Positions 8,547 through 25,027 of a stretch of 64,000 nt of DNA are shown piece by piece (within the stretch, counting starts at the first letter, position 1; each line of letters opens with the position of its first letter). This DNA comes from Phyllobacterium myrsinacearum (GTDB lineage Bacteria; Pseudomonadota; Alphaproteobacteria; Rhizobiales; Rhizobiaceae). Location of the stretch: positions 992,001 to 1,056,000 of the forward strand of contig NZ_PVBT01000001.1 of the NCBI RefSeq assembly GCF_002980555.1, given 5' to 3'. The notes under the pieces were generated by a model that saw only the letters and a program-made list of their open reading frames with translations, ran no database searches and had not been told where the DNA came from. Both the position numbers and the translations under genes were made by a program.

Positions 8547-9077
8547 ATGACCGCGCGCTGGTATATCGTTCACGCCTATTCGAACTTTGAAAAGAAGGTC
8601 GCCGAGTCGATCGAAGAAAAGGCGAGGCAGAAGGGTCTGTCGCATCTTTTCGAGCGGATCCTCGTGCCAACCGAAAAGGTGGTTGAAGTGCGCCGCGGCC
8701 GCAAGGTTGATGCTGAGCGCAAGTTCTTCCCGGGTTATGTCCTTGTTCGCGCCGACCTGACGGATGATGCCTATCATCTGATCAAGAATACGCCGAAGGT
8801 GACGGGTTTCCTCGGTTCCGACAACAAGCCGGTCGCGATTTCCGACAAGGAAGCCGAGCGGATCCTGACGCAGGTTCAGGAAGGTGTCGAGCGTCCGAAG
8901 GCTTCGATCTCGTTCGAGATCGGCGAAAGCGTTCGCGTTGCCGATGGTCCGTTCGCCTCGTTCAACGGCATCGTTCAGGAAGTCGACGAAGAGCGTTCGC
9001 GCCTCAAGGTGGAAGTTTCGATTTTCGGCCGCGCTACGCCGGTCGATCTGGAATTTGGTCAGGTCGAAAAGATCTGA
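8547..9077 (+). CDS. nusG: Transcription termination/antitermination factor NusG
   Basis: A 176-residue NusG. The NGN domain begins with [18 protein letters not shown] and binds the RNA polymerase clamp. The C-terminal KOW domain (about residues 125-176; [16 protein letters not shown]) contacts Rho or ribosomal protein S10. It links transcription to translation and increases elongation rate. It is co-transcribed with secE. Confidence 0.98.
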   Translation: MTARWYIVHAYSNFEKKVAESIEEKARQKGLSHLFERILVPTEKVVEVRRGRKVDAERKFFPGYVLVRADLTDDAYHLIKNTPKVTGFLGSDNKPVAISDKEAERILTQVQEGVERPKASISFEIGESVRVADGPFASFNGIVQEVDEERSRLKVEVSIFGRATPVDLEFGQVEKI

Positions 9078-9215
9078 TCGACCGGCCGCCTGACGGGCGG
9101 CCAGCCACGTCAGTGGCGAATGGTGGGAGGTGAGGCGGCCTTTAGCCGGGTCTTCAATCCGCACCACCAAACTGCAACCGCCGGTTTTCCGGCATAATGA
9201 TAAGGCAGAGAAGTT
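9078..9215 (+). promoter_or_regulatory. nusG-rplK spacer: leader of the L11 operon
   Basis: This 138-base spacer holds a hairpin, GGCCGCC (9084-9090) with GGCGGCC (9096-9102), not followed by T's. A further stretch precedes rplK and would be where an L1-binding autoregulatory site is expected. In the family, L1 represses rplKA translation; I cannot prove the L1 site from sequence alone. No clear promoter is visible. Confidence 0.4.
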
Positions 9216-9644
9216 ATGGCTAAGAAAATTGCAGGCCAGCTCAAGCTGCAGGTCTCGGCAGGATCGGCAACGCCGTCCCCGCCGATCGGACCGGCACTTG
9301 GTCAGCGCGGCATCAACATCATGGAATTCTGCAAGGCCTTCAATGCGGCCACGCAGGAATTGGAAAAGGGTTCGCCCATTCCGGTCGTGATCACATACTA
9401 TCAGGACAAGTCCTTCACTTTTGTGATGAAGACGCCGCCGGTGTCTTACTTCCTCAAGAAGGCCGCAAACCTGAAGTCCGGTTCGAAAGAGCCAGGCAAG
9501 GTGGTTGCTGGCAAGATCTCGCGCGACAAGGTCCGTGAAATCGCGCAGGCGAAGATGAAGGACCTGAACGCAGCGGATGTTGAATCCGCCATGCGCATGG
9601 TCGAAGGTTCTGCCCGTTCGATGGGCCTGGAAGTGGTGGGCTGA
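9216..9644 (+). CDS. rplK: 50S ribosomal protein L11
   Basis: A 142-residue L11. The N-terminal domain has the proline-rich helix found at the thiostrepton site ([20 protein letters not shown]), and the C-terminal domain binds the GTPase-associated region of 23S rRNA. Its length matches the family. It is followed after four bases by rplA. Confidence 0.99.
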   Translation: MAKKIAGQLKLQVSAGSATPSPPIGPALGQRGINIMEFCKAFNAATQELEKGSPIPVVITYYQDKSFTFVMKTPPVSYFLKKAANLKSGSKEPGKVVAGKISRDKVREIAQAKMKDLNAADVESAMRMVEGSARSMGLEVVG

Positions 9645-9648
9645 GACG

Positions 9649-10347
9649 ATGGCAAAAGTATCAAAGCGTGTAGCCAAGGTTCGTGAAGGCGTTGACCGCA
9701 ACAAGCTCTATGATCTGACTGCGGCTGTTGCCATGGTCAAGGAACGTGCCGTTGCCAAGTTCGACGAGACGATCGAAGTATCGATGAACCTCGGCGTTGA
9801 TCCCCGCCATGCGGACCAGATGGTTCGCGGTGTTGTCAACCTGCCAAACGGCACGGGCCGTACGGTTCGCGTTGCTGTTTTCGCTCGCGGCGACAAGGCT
9901 GAAGAAGCCAAGAAGGCCGGTGCTGACATCGTTGGCGCGGAAGACCTGTTCGAGATCGTCAATGGCGGCAAGATCGATTTCGATCGCTGCATCGCCACGC
10001 CGGACATGATGCCGCTCGTCGGCCGTCTCGGCAAGGTTCTCGGACCGCGCGGCATGATGCCGAACCCGAAGGTCGGCACCGTAACGACGGATGTTGCGGC
10101 AGCGGTCAAGGCTTCCAAGGGCGGTGCTGTCGAGTTCCGCGTCGAGAAGGCCGGTATCGTTCACGCAGGCGTCGGCAAGGCATCGTTCGATGTCAAGGCG
10201 CTGGAAGAAAACATCAAGGCATTCACCGATGCCGTCACCAAGGCAAAGCCAGCAGGCGCCAAGGGTGAATATGTCAAGCGCGTCGCGATTTCGTCGACGA
10301 TGGGCGTTGGCGTCAAGGTTGATCCGTCGACTGTGCGCCCTGCGTAA
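9649..10347 (+). CDS. rplA: 50S ribosomal protein L1
   Basis: A 232-residue L1, the stalk protein near the E site that helps release deacylated tRNA and, in the family, represses its own operon. Landmarks are the N-terminal [15 protein letters not shown], the central [15 protein letters not shown] and the C-terminal [11 protein letters not shown]. The frame stays open upstream, but the ATG at 9649, four bases after the rplK stop, gives the canonical N-terminus. Confidence 0.99.
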   Translation: MAKVSKRVAKVREGVDRNKLYDLTAAVAMVKERAVAKFDETIEVSMNLGVDPRHADQMVRGVVNLPNGTGRTVRVAVFARGDKAEEAKKAGADIVGAEDLFEIVNGGKIDFDRCIATPDMMPLVGRLGKVLGPRGMMPNPKVGTVTTDVAAAVKASKGGAVEFRVEKAGIVHAGVGKASFDVKALEENIKAFTDAVTKAKPAGAKGEYVKRVAISSTMGVGVKVDPSTVRPA

Positions 10348-10695
10348 CAATCGATGTGAAGTCTTGGACCTAACGGTCTGAGTTTTAAAGAATTCCAGGC
10401 CTTTCGGGGCCTGGATAACCGGATGAAAGTCCGGTTATCCTGTCCGAGATTGCAGGTGGCTCGCCTTAATTGTCATGAGCCTGCATGAGACGTGGAACAG
10501 CTTTGTTAGGGTGGAAAAATCCACCGAGACAAGGTTCGAACCGTAGTTGCCTTTCGCTTGCAGCCGGGTTTCCGGCGAAGCAGGGGGGACAGGATCCTCA
10601 AGTGTTGTTTGGCTTCCGTTTCCGGATTGAAGCCTTGCAACAAAAGGCAACCCGGCAGGGACGCACCGTGCGTTTCTGCCAAATGGAGAGAGACA
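10348..10695 (+). promoter_or_regulatory. Long structured rplJ leader (candidate L10-L12 autoregulatory region)
   Basis: The 348 bases before rplJ have no gene. CCAGGCC (10395-10401) pairs with GGCCTGG (10408-10414). A perfect 11-pair stem, 10413-10423 with 10430-10440, encloses a TGAAAG loop. The two share GG at 10413-10414, so they can compete. No T-tract follows. Further downstream is a GC-rich stretch where the L10-L12 binding site of the family would be expected. In bacteria the L10 leader controls rplJL translation by binding the L10(L12) complex; placing it here is inference from position and structure. Confidence 0.5.
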
Positions 10696-11214
10696 GTGGA
10701 AAAAGCGGAAAAGCGCGAATTTGTCACGTGGCTGAACGGCGTCTTCAAGGACTCCGGTTCAGTTGTCGTGGCCCACTATACCGGTCTCACCGTTGCGCAG
10801 CTGAGCGATCTTCGCTCCAAGATGCGTGATGCTGGTGGCACCGTTAAAGTCGCGAAGAACCGCCTTGCCAAGATCGCTCTTCAGGGCACGGAATCGGAAG
10901 GCATCTCTGACCTGTTCACAGGCCAGACACTTGTTGCCTATTCGAATGATCCGATTACGGCACCAAAGATCGCCATCGAATTTGCCAAGGGTAACGAAAA
11001 GCTCGTCATCCTCGGTGGCTCGATGGGAGCAACAACTCTCGACGCTGATGGCGTGAAGGCTCTTGCCGCACTGCCGTCACTCGACGAGTTGCGTGCAAAG
11101 CTGGTTGGTATGATCCAGACACCAGCAACGCGCATCGCTCAGATCGTCAACGCACCGGCAGGCCAGCTTGCCCGCGTTTTCGGCGCCTATGCCCGGAAGG
11201 ACGAAGCGGCATAA
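10696..11214 (+). CDS. rplJ: 50S ribosomal protein L10
   Basis: A 172-residue L10, base of the L7/L12 stalk. The start is a GTG at 10696, preceded by GGAGAGAGACA; upstream in-frame starts would read through the leader and give a non-homologous N-terminus. The protein starts [15 protein letters not shown], with [12 protein letters not shown] in the rRNA-binding domain and a C-terminal helix that holds L12 dimers. It is followed by rplL. Confidence 0.98.
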   Translation: MEKAEKREFVTWLNGVFKDSGSVVVAHYTGLTVAQLSDLRSKMRDAGGTVKVAKNRLAKIALQGTESEGISDLFTGQTLVAYSNDPITAPKIAIEFAKGNEKLVILGGSMGATTLDADGVKALAALPSLDELRAKLVGMIQTPATRIAQIVNAPAGQLARVFGAYARKDEAA

Positions 11215-11261
11215 GGCCGTTCTCGCTGTCAATATATCGAACCTTGTAAAGGAAAACCAAA

Positions 11262-11639
11262 ATGACTGATCTCGCAAAGATCGTAGACGACCTGTCCAAC
11301 CTGACCGTTCTGGAAGCTGCTGAACTTTCGAAGCTTCTGGAAGAGAAGTGGGGCGTTTCTGCTGCTGCTCCTGTTGCTGTTGCTGCTGCCGCTGGCGGCG
11401 GTGCAGCTGCTGCAGCCGTTGAAGAAAAGACTGAATTCGACGTCGTTCTGACCGATGCCGGCGCTAACAAGATCAACGTGATCAAGGAAGTCCGCGCAAT
11501 CACCGGTCTCGGCCTCAAGGAAGCCAAGGACCTCGTTGAAGCTGCTCCCAAGCCAGTCAAGGAAGCTGCTACGAAGGACGAAGCTGACAAGATCAAGGCA
11601 CAGCTCGAAGCAGCTGGCGCCAAGGTTGAACTGAAGTAA
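11262..11639 (+). CDS. rplL: 50S ribosomal protein L7/L12
   Basis: A 125-residue L12. The N-terminal dimerisation domain is [20 protein letters not shown]. An Ala/Gly/Val hinge follows (about residues 28-55), then a C-terminal domain with the conserved [20 protein letters not shown] that contacts translation GTPases. It is usually present in several copies per ribosome. It lies between rplJ and the rpoBC genes. Confidence 0.99.
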   Translation: MTDLAKIVDDLSNLTVLEAAELSKLLEEKWGVSAAAPVAVAAAAGGGAAAAAVEEKTEFDVVLTDAGANKINVIKEVRAITGLGLKEAKDLVEAAPKPVKEAATKDEADKIKAQLEAAGAKVELK

Positions 11640-11653
11640 GTCTAGCATTTTTG

Positions 11654-11700
11654 GCGGGCAGGGCGACAAGCCCTGTCCGCTGATCTGCCCTTTTTGGGCA
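11654..11700 (+). terminator. Double hairpin in the rplL-rpoB spacer (probable attenuator)
   Basis: The first hairpin pairs 11654-11664 with 11670-11680 (11 pairs, one wobble, loop GACAA). The second is TGCCC (11686-11690), loop TTTTT, GGGCA (11696-11700). Bacterial rplJL-rpoBC operons often carry a partial terminator at this place, so that less polymerase than L12 is made. The T-run lies inside the second hairpin rather than after it, so strong termination is not expected. Confidence 0.55.
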
Positions 11701-11833
11701 ACCCGGTACCGAACCCTTTTCCTGACGGCAATTCCGATGCTTTCAGGAAACGGGTTTTGTCCCGTTCACGGGGCCGCAAAAGCGGTTTTAAGAAACATGC
11801 CAGTTTCCGCTGGCGCAAAGACGAGGAGCGACG

Positions 11834-15988
<4,155 letters not shown>

Positions 15989-15996
15989 AAAAGTTG

Positions 15997-16020
15997 GGGT
16001 GCGCGGCTTGCCGCGCACCC
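15997..16020. repeat. Ten-pair hairpin in the rpoB-rpoC spacer
   Basis: GGGTGCGCGG (15997-16006), loop CTTG, CCGCGCACCC (16011-16020), a perfect stem just after the rpoB stop. A TTTT lies at 16025-16028, but not directly against the stem, so it is not a normal terminator. It is probably a processing or stability element, because rpoC must be transcribed through it. Confidence 0.6.
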
Positions 16021-16131
16021 GACCATTTTGTTTCGAGCCGCTGCAGAAGCGGCATTTGATCTAGATGGACCCGCGACGGCGGATCATTCCATCGCAAGCA
16101 GAGGGCAATTTTTGCCCCATGGAGAAACGGC

Positions 16132-20340
<4,209 letters not shown>

Positions 20341-20363
20341 GCCGGGTGCCCATGACGACATTG

Positions 20364-20392
20364 AAAAGGCCGCCTTTCGGGGCGGCCTTTTT
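20364..20392. terminator. Bidirectional terminator after rpoC
   Basis: AAAAGGCCGCC (20364-20374) pairs with GGCGGCCTTTT (from 20381), with T's to 20392. The A-run on the left also gives a U-tract for the leftward gene ending at 20398, so it serves both convergent units. Confidence 0.93.
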
Positions 20393-20397
20393 GTCTA

Positions 20398-21195
20398 TCA
20401 GGGCAGGCTGAAACCGAGAGCCTGCAGGCTGAGCTCGATGCCTCTTTGATTGCCCGCATACCAGAGAAACAGCAGCGTCTGCAGCGGAATGCAATTGATG
20501 ATGGCGTGCAGCAGAATGGGCCAGAAAATCGCCCCGCTTTTCAATCTCAGCCATCCCGTGCAAAAGGCAGCGGGAAGGGTGACAATGAAGCTGAAAACAC
20601 CCGTCTCGGCTGATATGTGCATGAATGAAAAGGCCAGACCCGTCGCGATCACGACGGCGGTATTGGAAAACCCCAATGCCTGGCCGCGTGAGAAGAGCAG
20701 CCCGCGAAAGCCGAGTTCTTCGGTTAGGGGTACGGCGAGACTTTTGACAATCAGCAGCATCCACAGGGCATTCCACGGCGGAACGGATCCCATATGGAAA
20801 CCGAGATGAAACACAGCGTCGAGCGCAACGTAGATCGCGCATGGCATCAAGGGGACGATCAGGATGATGGGCAGAAACGACCAGTGAAACTGTCCGAACC
20901 TGAGAAGGCTCCGCACGCGCAAGCCGAAAACGGGAAACAGGTGCGATAAAACACCTGCCGTCATCACCGCTTCCAGCACCGCGTTGAGAAAGGCGAACAG
21001 CGTTATATATTGCGGGCTTTCCCCATGAAGCGCGTAAATCCAGGCGTCATAATCGATGAGCCTGATCATGATGAGGAACAGATCCGCAGTCACATAGGCA
21101 ACCGACTTTGCCAGGGGAACGATGCCGACGATCATGAAGAGCGTGAGCATCCATGCGGTTCTGCGGGATGTATTGCCTGAACCGGATTGTTCCAC
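20398..21195 (-). CDS. CPBP family intramembrane metalloprotease
   Basis: A polytopic membrane protein with about seven hydrophobic segments and the three CPBP (CAAX protease/bacteriocin-processing, Abi) motifs: EELGFRG (the Glu pair and Arg, residues 159-165 from this start), FSFMH with His193, and LHAIINC with His230 and Asn234. Eukaryotic relatives cleave prenylated CAAX proteins; bacterial ones act in peptide maturation, immunity or signalling. The substrate here is unknown. The start is uncertain: the frame is open to a TTG at 21270, and I prefer the GTG at 21195 with GGGG upstream. It lies downstream of a small acidic ORF and an ABC exporter on the same strand. Confidence 0.85.
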   Translation of the reverse strand: MEQSGSGNTSRRTAWMLTLFMIVGIVPLAKSVAYVTADLFLIMIRLIDYDAWIYALHGESPQYITLFAFLNAVLEAVMTAGVLSHLFPVFGLRVRSLLRFGQFHWSFLPIILIVPLMPCAIYVALDAVFHLGFHMGSVPPWNALWMLLIVKSLAVPLTEELGFRGLLFSRGQALGFSNTAVVIATGLAFSFMHISAETGVFSFIVTLPAAFCTGWLRLKSGAIFWPILLHAIINCIPLQTLLFLWYAGNQRGIELSLQALGFSLP

Positions 21196-21352
21196 CTTGA
21201 TGCCCCGCACGACCTCGTGATCCGGGGACTTATCGATCCGATACGCCGGGCCCCTTAAACAGGTGCACAATTACGCCAACGGCACGCCCGGGGCTATACT
21301 CCTTTATTCCTATAGCTCGCCAGCAATATACGGGAACAGACCGTGCAAGGCG

Positions 21353-21634
21353 CTATTGATCAAACTCGATCAGCGCGGCCTGGCCGGTGAGGGCGGTCTT
21401 CCAGGCGGACAGGTGGGGTTCTTCCTCCGGCTCGCTTGTCAGCGTGCCGATCTCCAGGAGTTCTGCCTCTTCATAGCCTTCATTGGCCAGAATCTGCAGG
21501 GCCGTTTCAACCAGCCCGTCGGCATCGTCATTCATCAGCAGAACATGCACCTGCAGCGGCTCTTCCTCGCCCTTCTTCCAGACGTCGGCAACGATGAGGT
21601 GGACTGTTTTCGGTTCGGGATTATCTGTTGGCAT
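21353..21634 (-). CDS. Small acidic hypothetical protein (93 aa)
   Basis: A 93-residue soluble protein rich in Glu and Asp (for example KKGEEEPLQVHVLLMNDDAD and TLTSEPEEEPH), with no signal peptide or membrane segment. A beta-alpha pattern (TVHLIVADVW, then VETALQILANEGYEEAEL) suggests a small compact domain. I do not recognise the family. It starts 24 bases after the ABC transporter stop, so co-transcription is likely. The ribosome site is weak. It could be a cytosolic partner of either neighbour or an unrelated housekeeping ORF. Confidence 0.65.
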   Translation of the reverse strand: MPTDNPEPKTVHLIVADVWKKGEEEPLQVHVLLMNDDADGLVETALQILANEGYEEAELLEIGTLTSEPEEEPHLSAWKTALTGQAALIEFDQ

Positions 21635-21658
21635 AGAATTGATTCCAGAGTTTGATCG

Positions 21659-23401
21659 TCATTCTGTCTGTAATGAAATCGTACCATTTATGAAATCAGA
21701 ATATTCTTTCGAGTTGAGCAGGTCGCCATGTGTTCCGCAACGTATTTTGCCCGGGCCAATCATATAGAGAACAGCATCATTCGGCGCGATAAGCTCCATA
21801 TCGTGGGTGACGATGATTGCGGTCTGTTTGTTTTTCCGATTGCTTAATGCCTTGATCACGCGTGATCTGTTTACTTCATCAAGTGCGGCTGTCGGCTCAT
21901 CCAACAGCAAGAGATGGGACGGCTTCAGGAGCGCGCGAGCAAGGGAGATGCGTTGCTTCTCGCCACCGGACAATCTGCTGCCGCGCTCCCCCACGGTCGG
22001 CTCGTTTTCATTCCGGTGCCGCTTTACAACCTCACTCAATCCCAGTTCGGCCATCACGGCTTCAATAGCGGCATGAGGGGCGTCTGAGCCGAGTGCAATA
22101 TTTTCTGTGATGGTCAGATCGAACAGCAGACAATCCTGATACGCCACGGCGATACCATTTCTGAATGCTTCTGCGTTGGTTTCGGTCACCTCGACGTTTT
22201 CTATATTGAAATGCCCGCTCGACGCTGGGACCAGGCATGCAAGAACACGCAAAAGGCTGCTCTTGCCAGCTCCCGATGGGCCGACGATATACAGACGGCT
22301 GGCCGCAGGAACGGAGAGGTTCAACCCCGAAATGACGGGTGTCGCATTGATTGTAACGCCCAGATCGCGTAAATCCAGCGACCAGGGACCGCTCGAGACC
22401 GGCAGGTCGACACACTGAGAAGCCGGAACAGGGTTTTCGGCTAGAAGCCGCATCAGGAGAGTGGCTTCTCCGGCTGCCGCATGCATTTCGCGATAGACGC
22501 GAGCCAAGGTTTCCACTGGTTGCAGCAGGCGGATAATATATGTGTTGATCAACACAAGTTCGCCAACCGTGAGCGAGCCCGTCGAAACATCTAATGCGCC
22601 GCGCCATAGAACCCAGATCACGACGCCGCCGAATATGATCGTTTGCAGCACGCCATAATAGACCCGCTGGGTGAACGTCACTTTCCAGTGCGCGTCGTTC
22701 AGCTTCAGCCGCTTGTTGAGCTGTTCCATGATTACCGAACGCAAATTTGCTTGCTGGACCTGATCAACATTGACAATGGCATCGAGGCCATAGGTCCATG
22801 CCTCGGTGCCGCTTTCCATGGCGTTTTCCGTTGCCACCCGAATGCGTTCCGCCGACAGATTCGCCAAGTAGCCATACAGGCAAAGAGCGGCGATCAGCAC
22901 CGCTGCAATCCATGGATCCACCATGAACGCAATCACGAAGGCTGCGATGATGAGCTCAACGATCGTCGGTGCAACGGAAAAGGCAAGGCTGGATGTAATA
23001 TCCCGTACAGCGTCGAGACCTTTCTCAACGATCCGGCCAATCTCGTGCGAACTATGCTGCCGCATGACTTGATAGGGGAGAGACAGTGCATGGCTGAAGA
23101 CGTGCAATGTGAGGTGCCGCTGCAAACGGAGATTGAATGGTCCGAATGTCAGCCATTCGAATTGAGAAATGATGGAGGCGATCAGCAGGCTGACGGAAAA
23201 TGCAAGAATGAGAGATATGCCCGATTCTATGTCACTTCCCTCCGATAGGCGATCAATGCCCTTGGCGAACAGTATCGGAATGGCAGACATTGCCGCGCTG
23301 ACTATGGTAATTGTGCCGATCAAAACAGGTAATAGTACAAACTGCCTCTCATTTTTAAATACTAGTAAAAATGCATACTTGAATACGGTGGATTCATTCA
23401 C
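21659..23401 (-). CDS. ABC exporter, fused permease and ATPase
   Basis: A 580-residue half-transporter of the exporter (ABCB-like) type. Residues 1-310 hold about six membrane helices, and the rest is the nucleotide-binding domain. Walker A is GPSGAGKS, the Q-loop is AYQDCLLF, the signature is LSGGEKQR, Walker B is LLLLDEPTAALDE and the H-loop is VTHD. The permease segment HALSLPYQVMRQHSSHEIGR recalls the Atm1-like branch, but this is weak. The start is a GTG at 23401. DNA at its 5' end and upstream is more AT-rich than the flanking ribosomal genes, which hints at separate acquisition. The substrate is unknown. Confidence 0.88.
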   Translation of the reverse strand: MNESTVFKYAFLLVFKNERQFVLLPVLIGTITIVSAAMSAIPILFAKGIDRLSEGSDIESGISLILAFSVSLLIASIISQFEWLTFGPFNLRLQRHLTLHVFSHALSLPYQVMRQHSSHEIGRIVEKGLDAVRDITSSLAFSVAPTIVELIIAAFVIAFMVDPWIAAVLIAALCLYGYLANLSAERIRVATENAMESGTEAWTYGLDAIVNVDQVQQANLRSVIMEQLNKRLKLNDAHWKVTFTQRVYYGVLQTIIFGGVVIWVLWRGALDVSTGSLTVGELVLINTYIIRLLQPVETLARVYREMHAAAGEATLLMRLLAENPVPASQCVDLPVSSGPWSLDLRDLGVTINATPVISGLNLSVPAASRLYIVGPSGAGKSSLLRVLACLVPASSGHFNIENVEVTETNAEAFRNGIAVAYQDCLLFDLTITENIALGSDAPHAAIEAVMAELGLSEVVKRHRNENEPTVGERGSRLSGGEKQRISLARALLKPSHLLLLDEPTAALDEVNRSRVIKALSNRKNKQTAIIVTHDMELIAPNDAVLYMIGPGKIRCGTHGDLLNSKEYSDFINGTISLQTE

Positions 23402-23785
23402 GGAATTTTCCCGTTATGTATGTAGTATATTGTTACAATCAAATTTAATTAAGCCACATTGCCTCATTTTAAGTCATTTCTCTATGAGACTAACGTATAG
23501 TATACATCGTAGCGTTGTTTAATAACCCTTGGCTTCAGACGATTGCCAAGGATCGGCCCCTGCGGCTGACGTCTATGCCGTTTAGCTAGTGCAAGAATGC
23601 GTGGAAGGTCATGATTCTGGCTGTCCTGCGACTCGCCGGCGCTGCCTGTTGCCGCGATGGTCAAAATCGCTGTGCAGAAAGAGAAATTTAACTTGAATTA
23701 ACTGCAGTCCGGCGAAACAATCTTACCATCAGGCCGCAAAGTGCCCCGAAACGCTCCAATCCTTAATAAAATTTGGAGTTCAGGC

Positions 23786-23814
23786 TTGACGTGGAGCAGG
23801 GGACAAAGTATCAG
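23786..23814 (+). promoter_or_regulatory. Candidate promoter of the str operon
   Basis: TTGACG (23786-23791), 17-base spacer, TATCAG (23809-23814). The -35 is preceded by C, as preferred in Rhizobiales. It would give a leader of about 270 bases before rpsL. The gap 23402-24091 otherwise holds AT-rich DNA (about 23402-23525), a weak 7-pair hairpin at 23527-23551 and the hairpin listed next; no gene is visible. Confidence 0.4.
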
Positions 23815-23950
23815 CAGCACATCTGAGCCGATGTGAGATTGGCTGTTTCGGAGCGACACGCTCTGGAGTTCATCTCAAACAGGGTTCGTTTTACGATCGA
23901 AATGCAATTTGCCGCTCGCATGAAGCTTATAAGGCTTCCTCTGCTTTTAT

Positions 23951-23986
23951 TCGGGCAACCACCCTCGCGGTGGTTTAGTTGCCCGA
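23951..23986. repeat. Hairpin in the rpsL leader
   Basis: TCGGGCAAC (23951-23959) pairs with GTTGCCCGA (23978-23986), and an inner CACC/GGTG stem extends it with a small bulge. There is no T-tract after it. It lies about 105 bases before the rpsL start, inside the transcript if the promoter at 23786 is used. Confidence 0.6.
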
Positions 23987-24091
23987 ATTCGTGCATGAGC
24001 ATGGCGCTGAAACGGCCCTGACGGGCGAAGATACGAGATTTGTGCCGAAGCGCGTGCGCTTTGATACGCATTACCAAAGAGGGAAGGTTGA

Positions 24092-24463
24092 ATGCCTACC
24101 GTAAACCAGTTGATCCGCAAGCCGCGCACTGCGCCGGTAAAGCGCAATAAAGTTCCTGCCCTGCAGGAAAACCCGCAGAAGCGCGGCGTTTGCACCCGCG
24201 TCTATACGACGACCCCGAAGAAGCCGAACTCGGCTCTGCGTAAGGTTGCCAAGGTGCGTCTGACGAATGGCTTCGAAGTGATCGGATACATTCCAGGTGA
24301 GGGCCACAACCTTCAGGAACACTCTGTCGTGATGATCCGCGGCGGCCGTGTCAAGGATTTGCCGGGCGTTCGTTATCACATCATCCGTGGTGTTCTCGAT
24401 ACGCAGGGCGTCAAGAACCGTAAGCAGCGCCGTTCCAAGTACGGTGCAAAGCGTCCGAAGTAA
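24092..24463 (+). CDS. rpsL: 30S ribosomal protein S12
   Basis: A 123-residue S12, the decoding-centre protein. [13 protein letters not shown] contains Lys43 and [12 protein letters not shown] contains Lys88, the residues whose change usually gives streptomycin resistance; both are wild type here. AGAGGGAAGG precedes the ATG. It is the first gene of the str operon, with rpsG 60 bases downstream. Confidence 0.99.
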   Translation: MPTVNQLIRKPRTAPVKRNKVPALQENPQKRGVCTRVYTTTPKKPNSALRKVAKVRLTNGFEVIGYIPGEGHNLQEHSVVMIRGGRVKDLPGVRYHIIRGVLDTQGVKNRKQRRSKYGAKRPK

Positions 24464-24523
24464 GATTTTCCGGGACTTTGGCCACCAGGTAGGTCAACCC
24501 GATGCAGATAAGAGACAAAAAGT

Positions 24524-24994
24524 ATGTCCAGACGCCATAGTGCAGAAAAGCGTGAGATCAATCCCGATCCTAAGTTCGGCGATCTCGTTCTGACCAAGTT
24601 CATGAATGCAGTCATGCATCATGGCAAGAAGTCGATCGCTGAGCGTATCGTTTACGGTGCGCTTGAGTCGGTTGAAGCCAAGAGCAAGCAGGAGCCGGTT
24701 GCCCTGTTCCATCAGGCCCTCGACAATGTTGCGCCGCACGTCGAAGTGCGTTCGCGCCGTGTTGGTGGTGCAACATACCAGGTTCCGGTCGATGTTCGTC
24801 CAGAGCGTCGCCAGGCTCTTGCCATCCGTTGGCTGATCAATGCTGCCCGTGGCCGCAACGAGACCACGATGATTGATCGCCTGTCCGGCGAACTCCTGGA
24901 TGCGGCAAACAACCGTGGCTCGGCTGTGAAGAAGCGTGAAGACACGCATCGCATGGCAGAAGCCAACCGCGCATTCTCGCATTACCGCTGGTAA
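24524..24994 (+). CDS. rpsG: 30S ribosomal protein S7
   Basis: A 156-residue S7, the head-assembly protein that binds 16S rRNA near the E site. It starts [20 protein letters not shown], and has [20 protein letters not shown] and the conserved [16 protein letters not shown]. In the family S7 represses the str operon translationally by binding the rpsL-rpsG spacer; the 60-base spacer here is compatible with that but proves nothing. Confidence 0.99.
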   Translation: MSRRHSAEKREINPDPKFGDLVLTKFMNAVMHHGKKSIAERIVYGALESVEAKSKQEPVALFHQALDNVAPHVEVRSRRVGGATYQVPVDVRPERRQALAIRWLINAARGRNETTMIDRLSGELLDAANNRGSAVKKREDTHRMAEANRAFSHYRW

Positions 24995-25027
24995 TCGTCG
25001 AAACCCTATTCTTGAAGGCACCATATC

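Noticed and set aside
10413-10440. Perfect 11-pair stem considered as a terminator after rplA.
   Set aside because: It is followed by TGTCCGAG rather than T's, and the operon continues into rplJ.
21647-21657. AGAGTTTGATC, identical to the conserved start of bacterial 16S rRNA.
   Set aside because: The match ends after 11 bases, and the following sequence is a coding end. No other rRNA segments are nearby.
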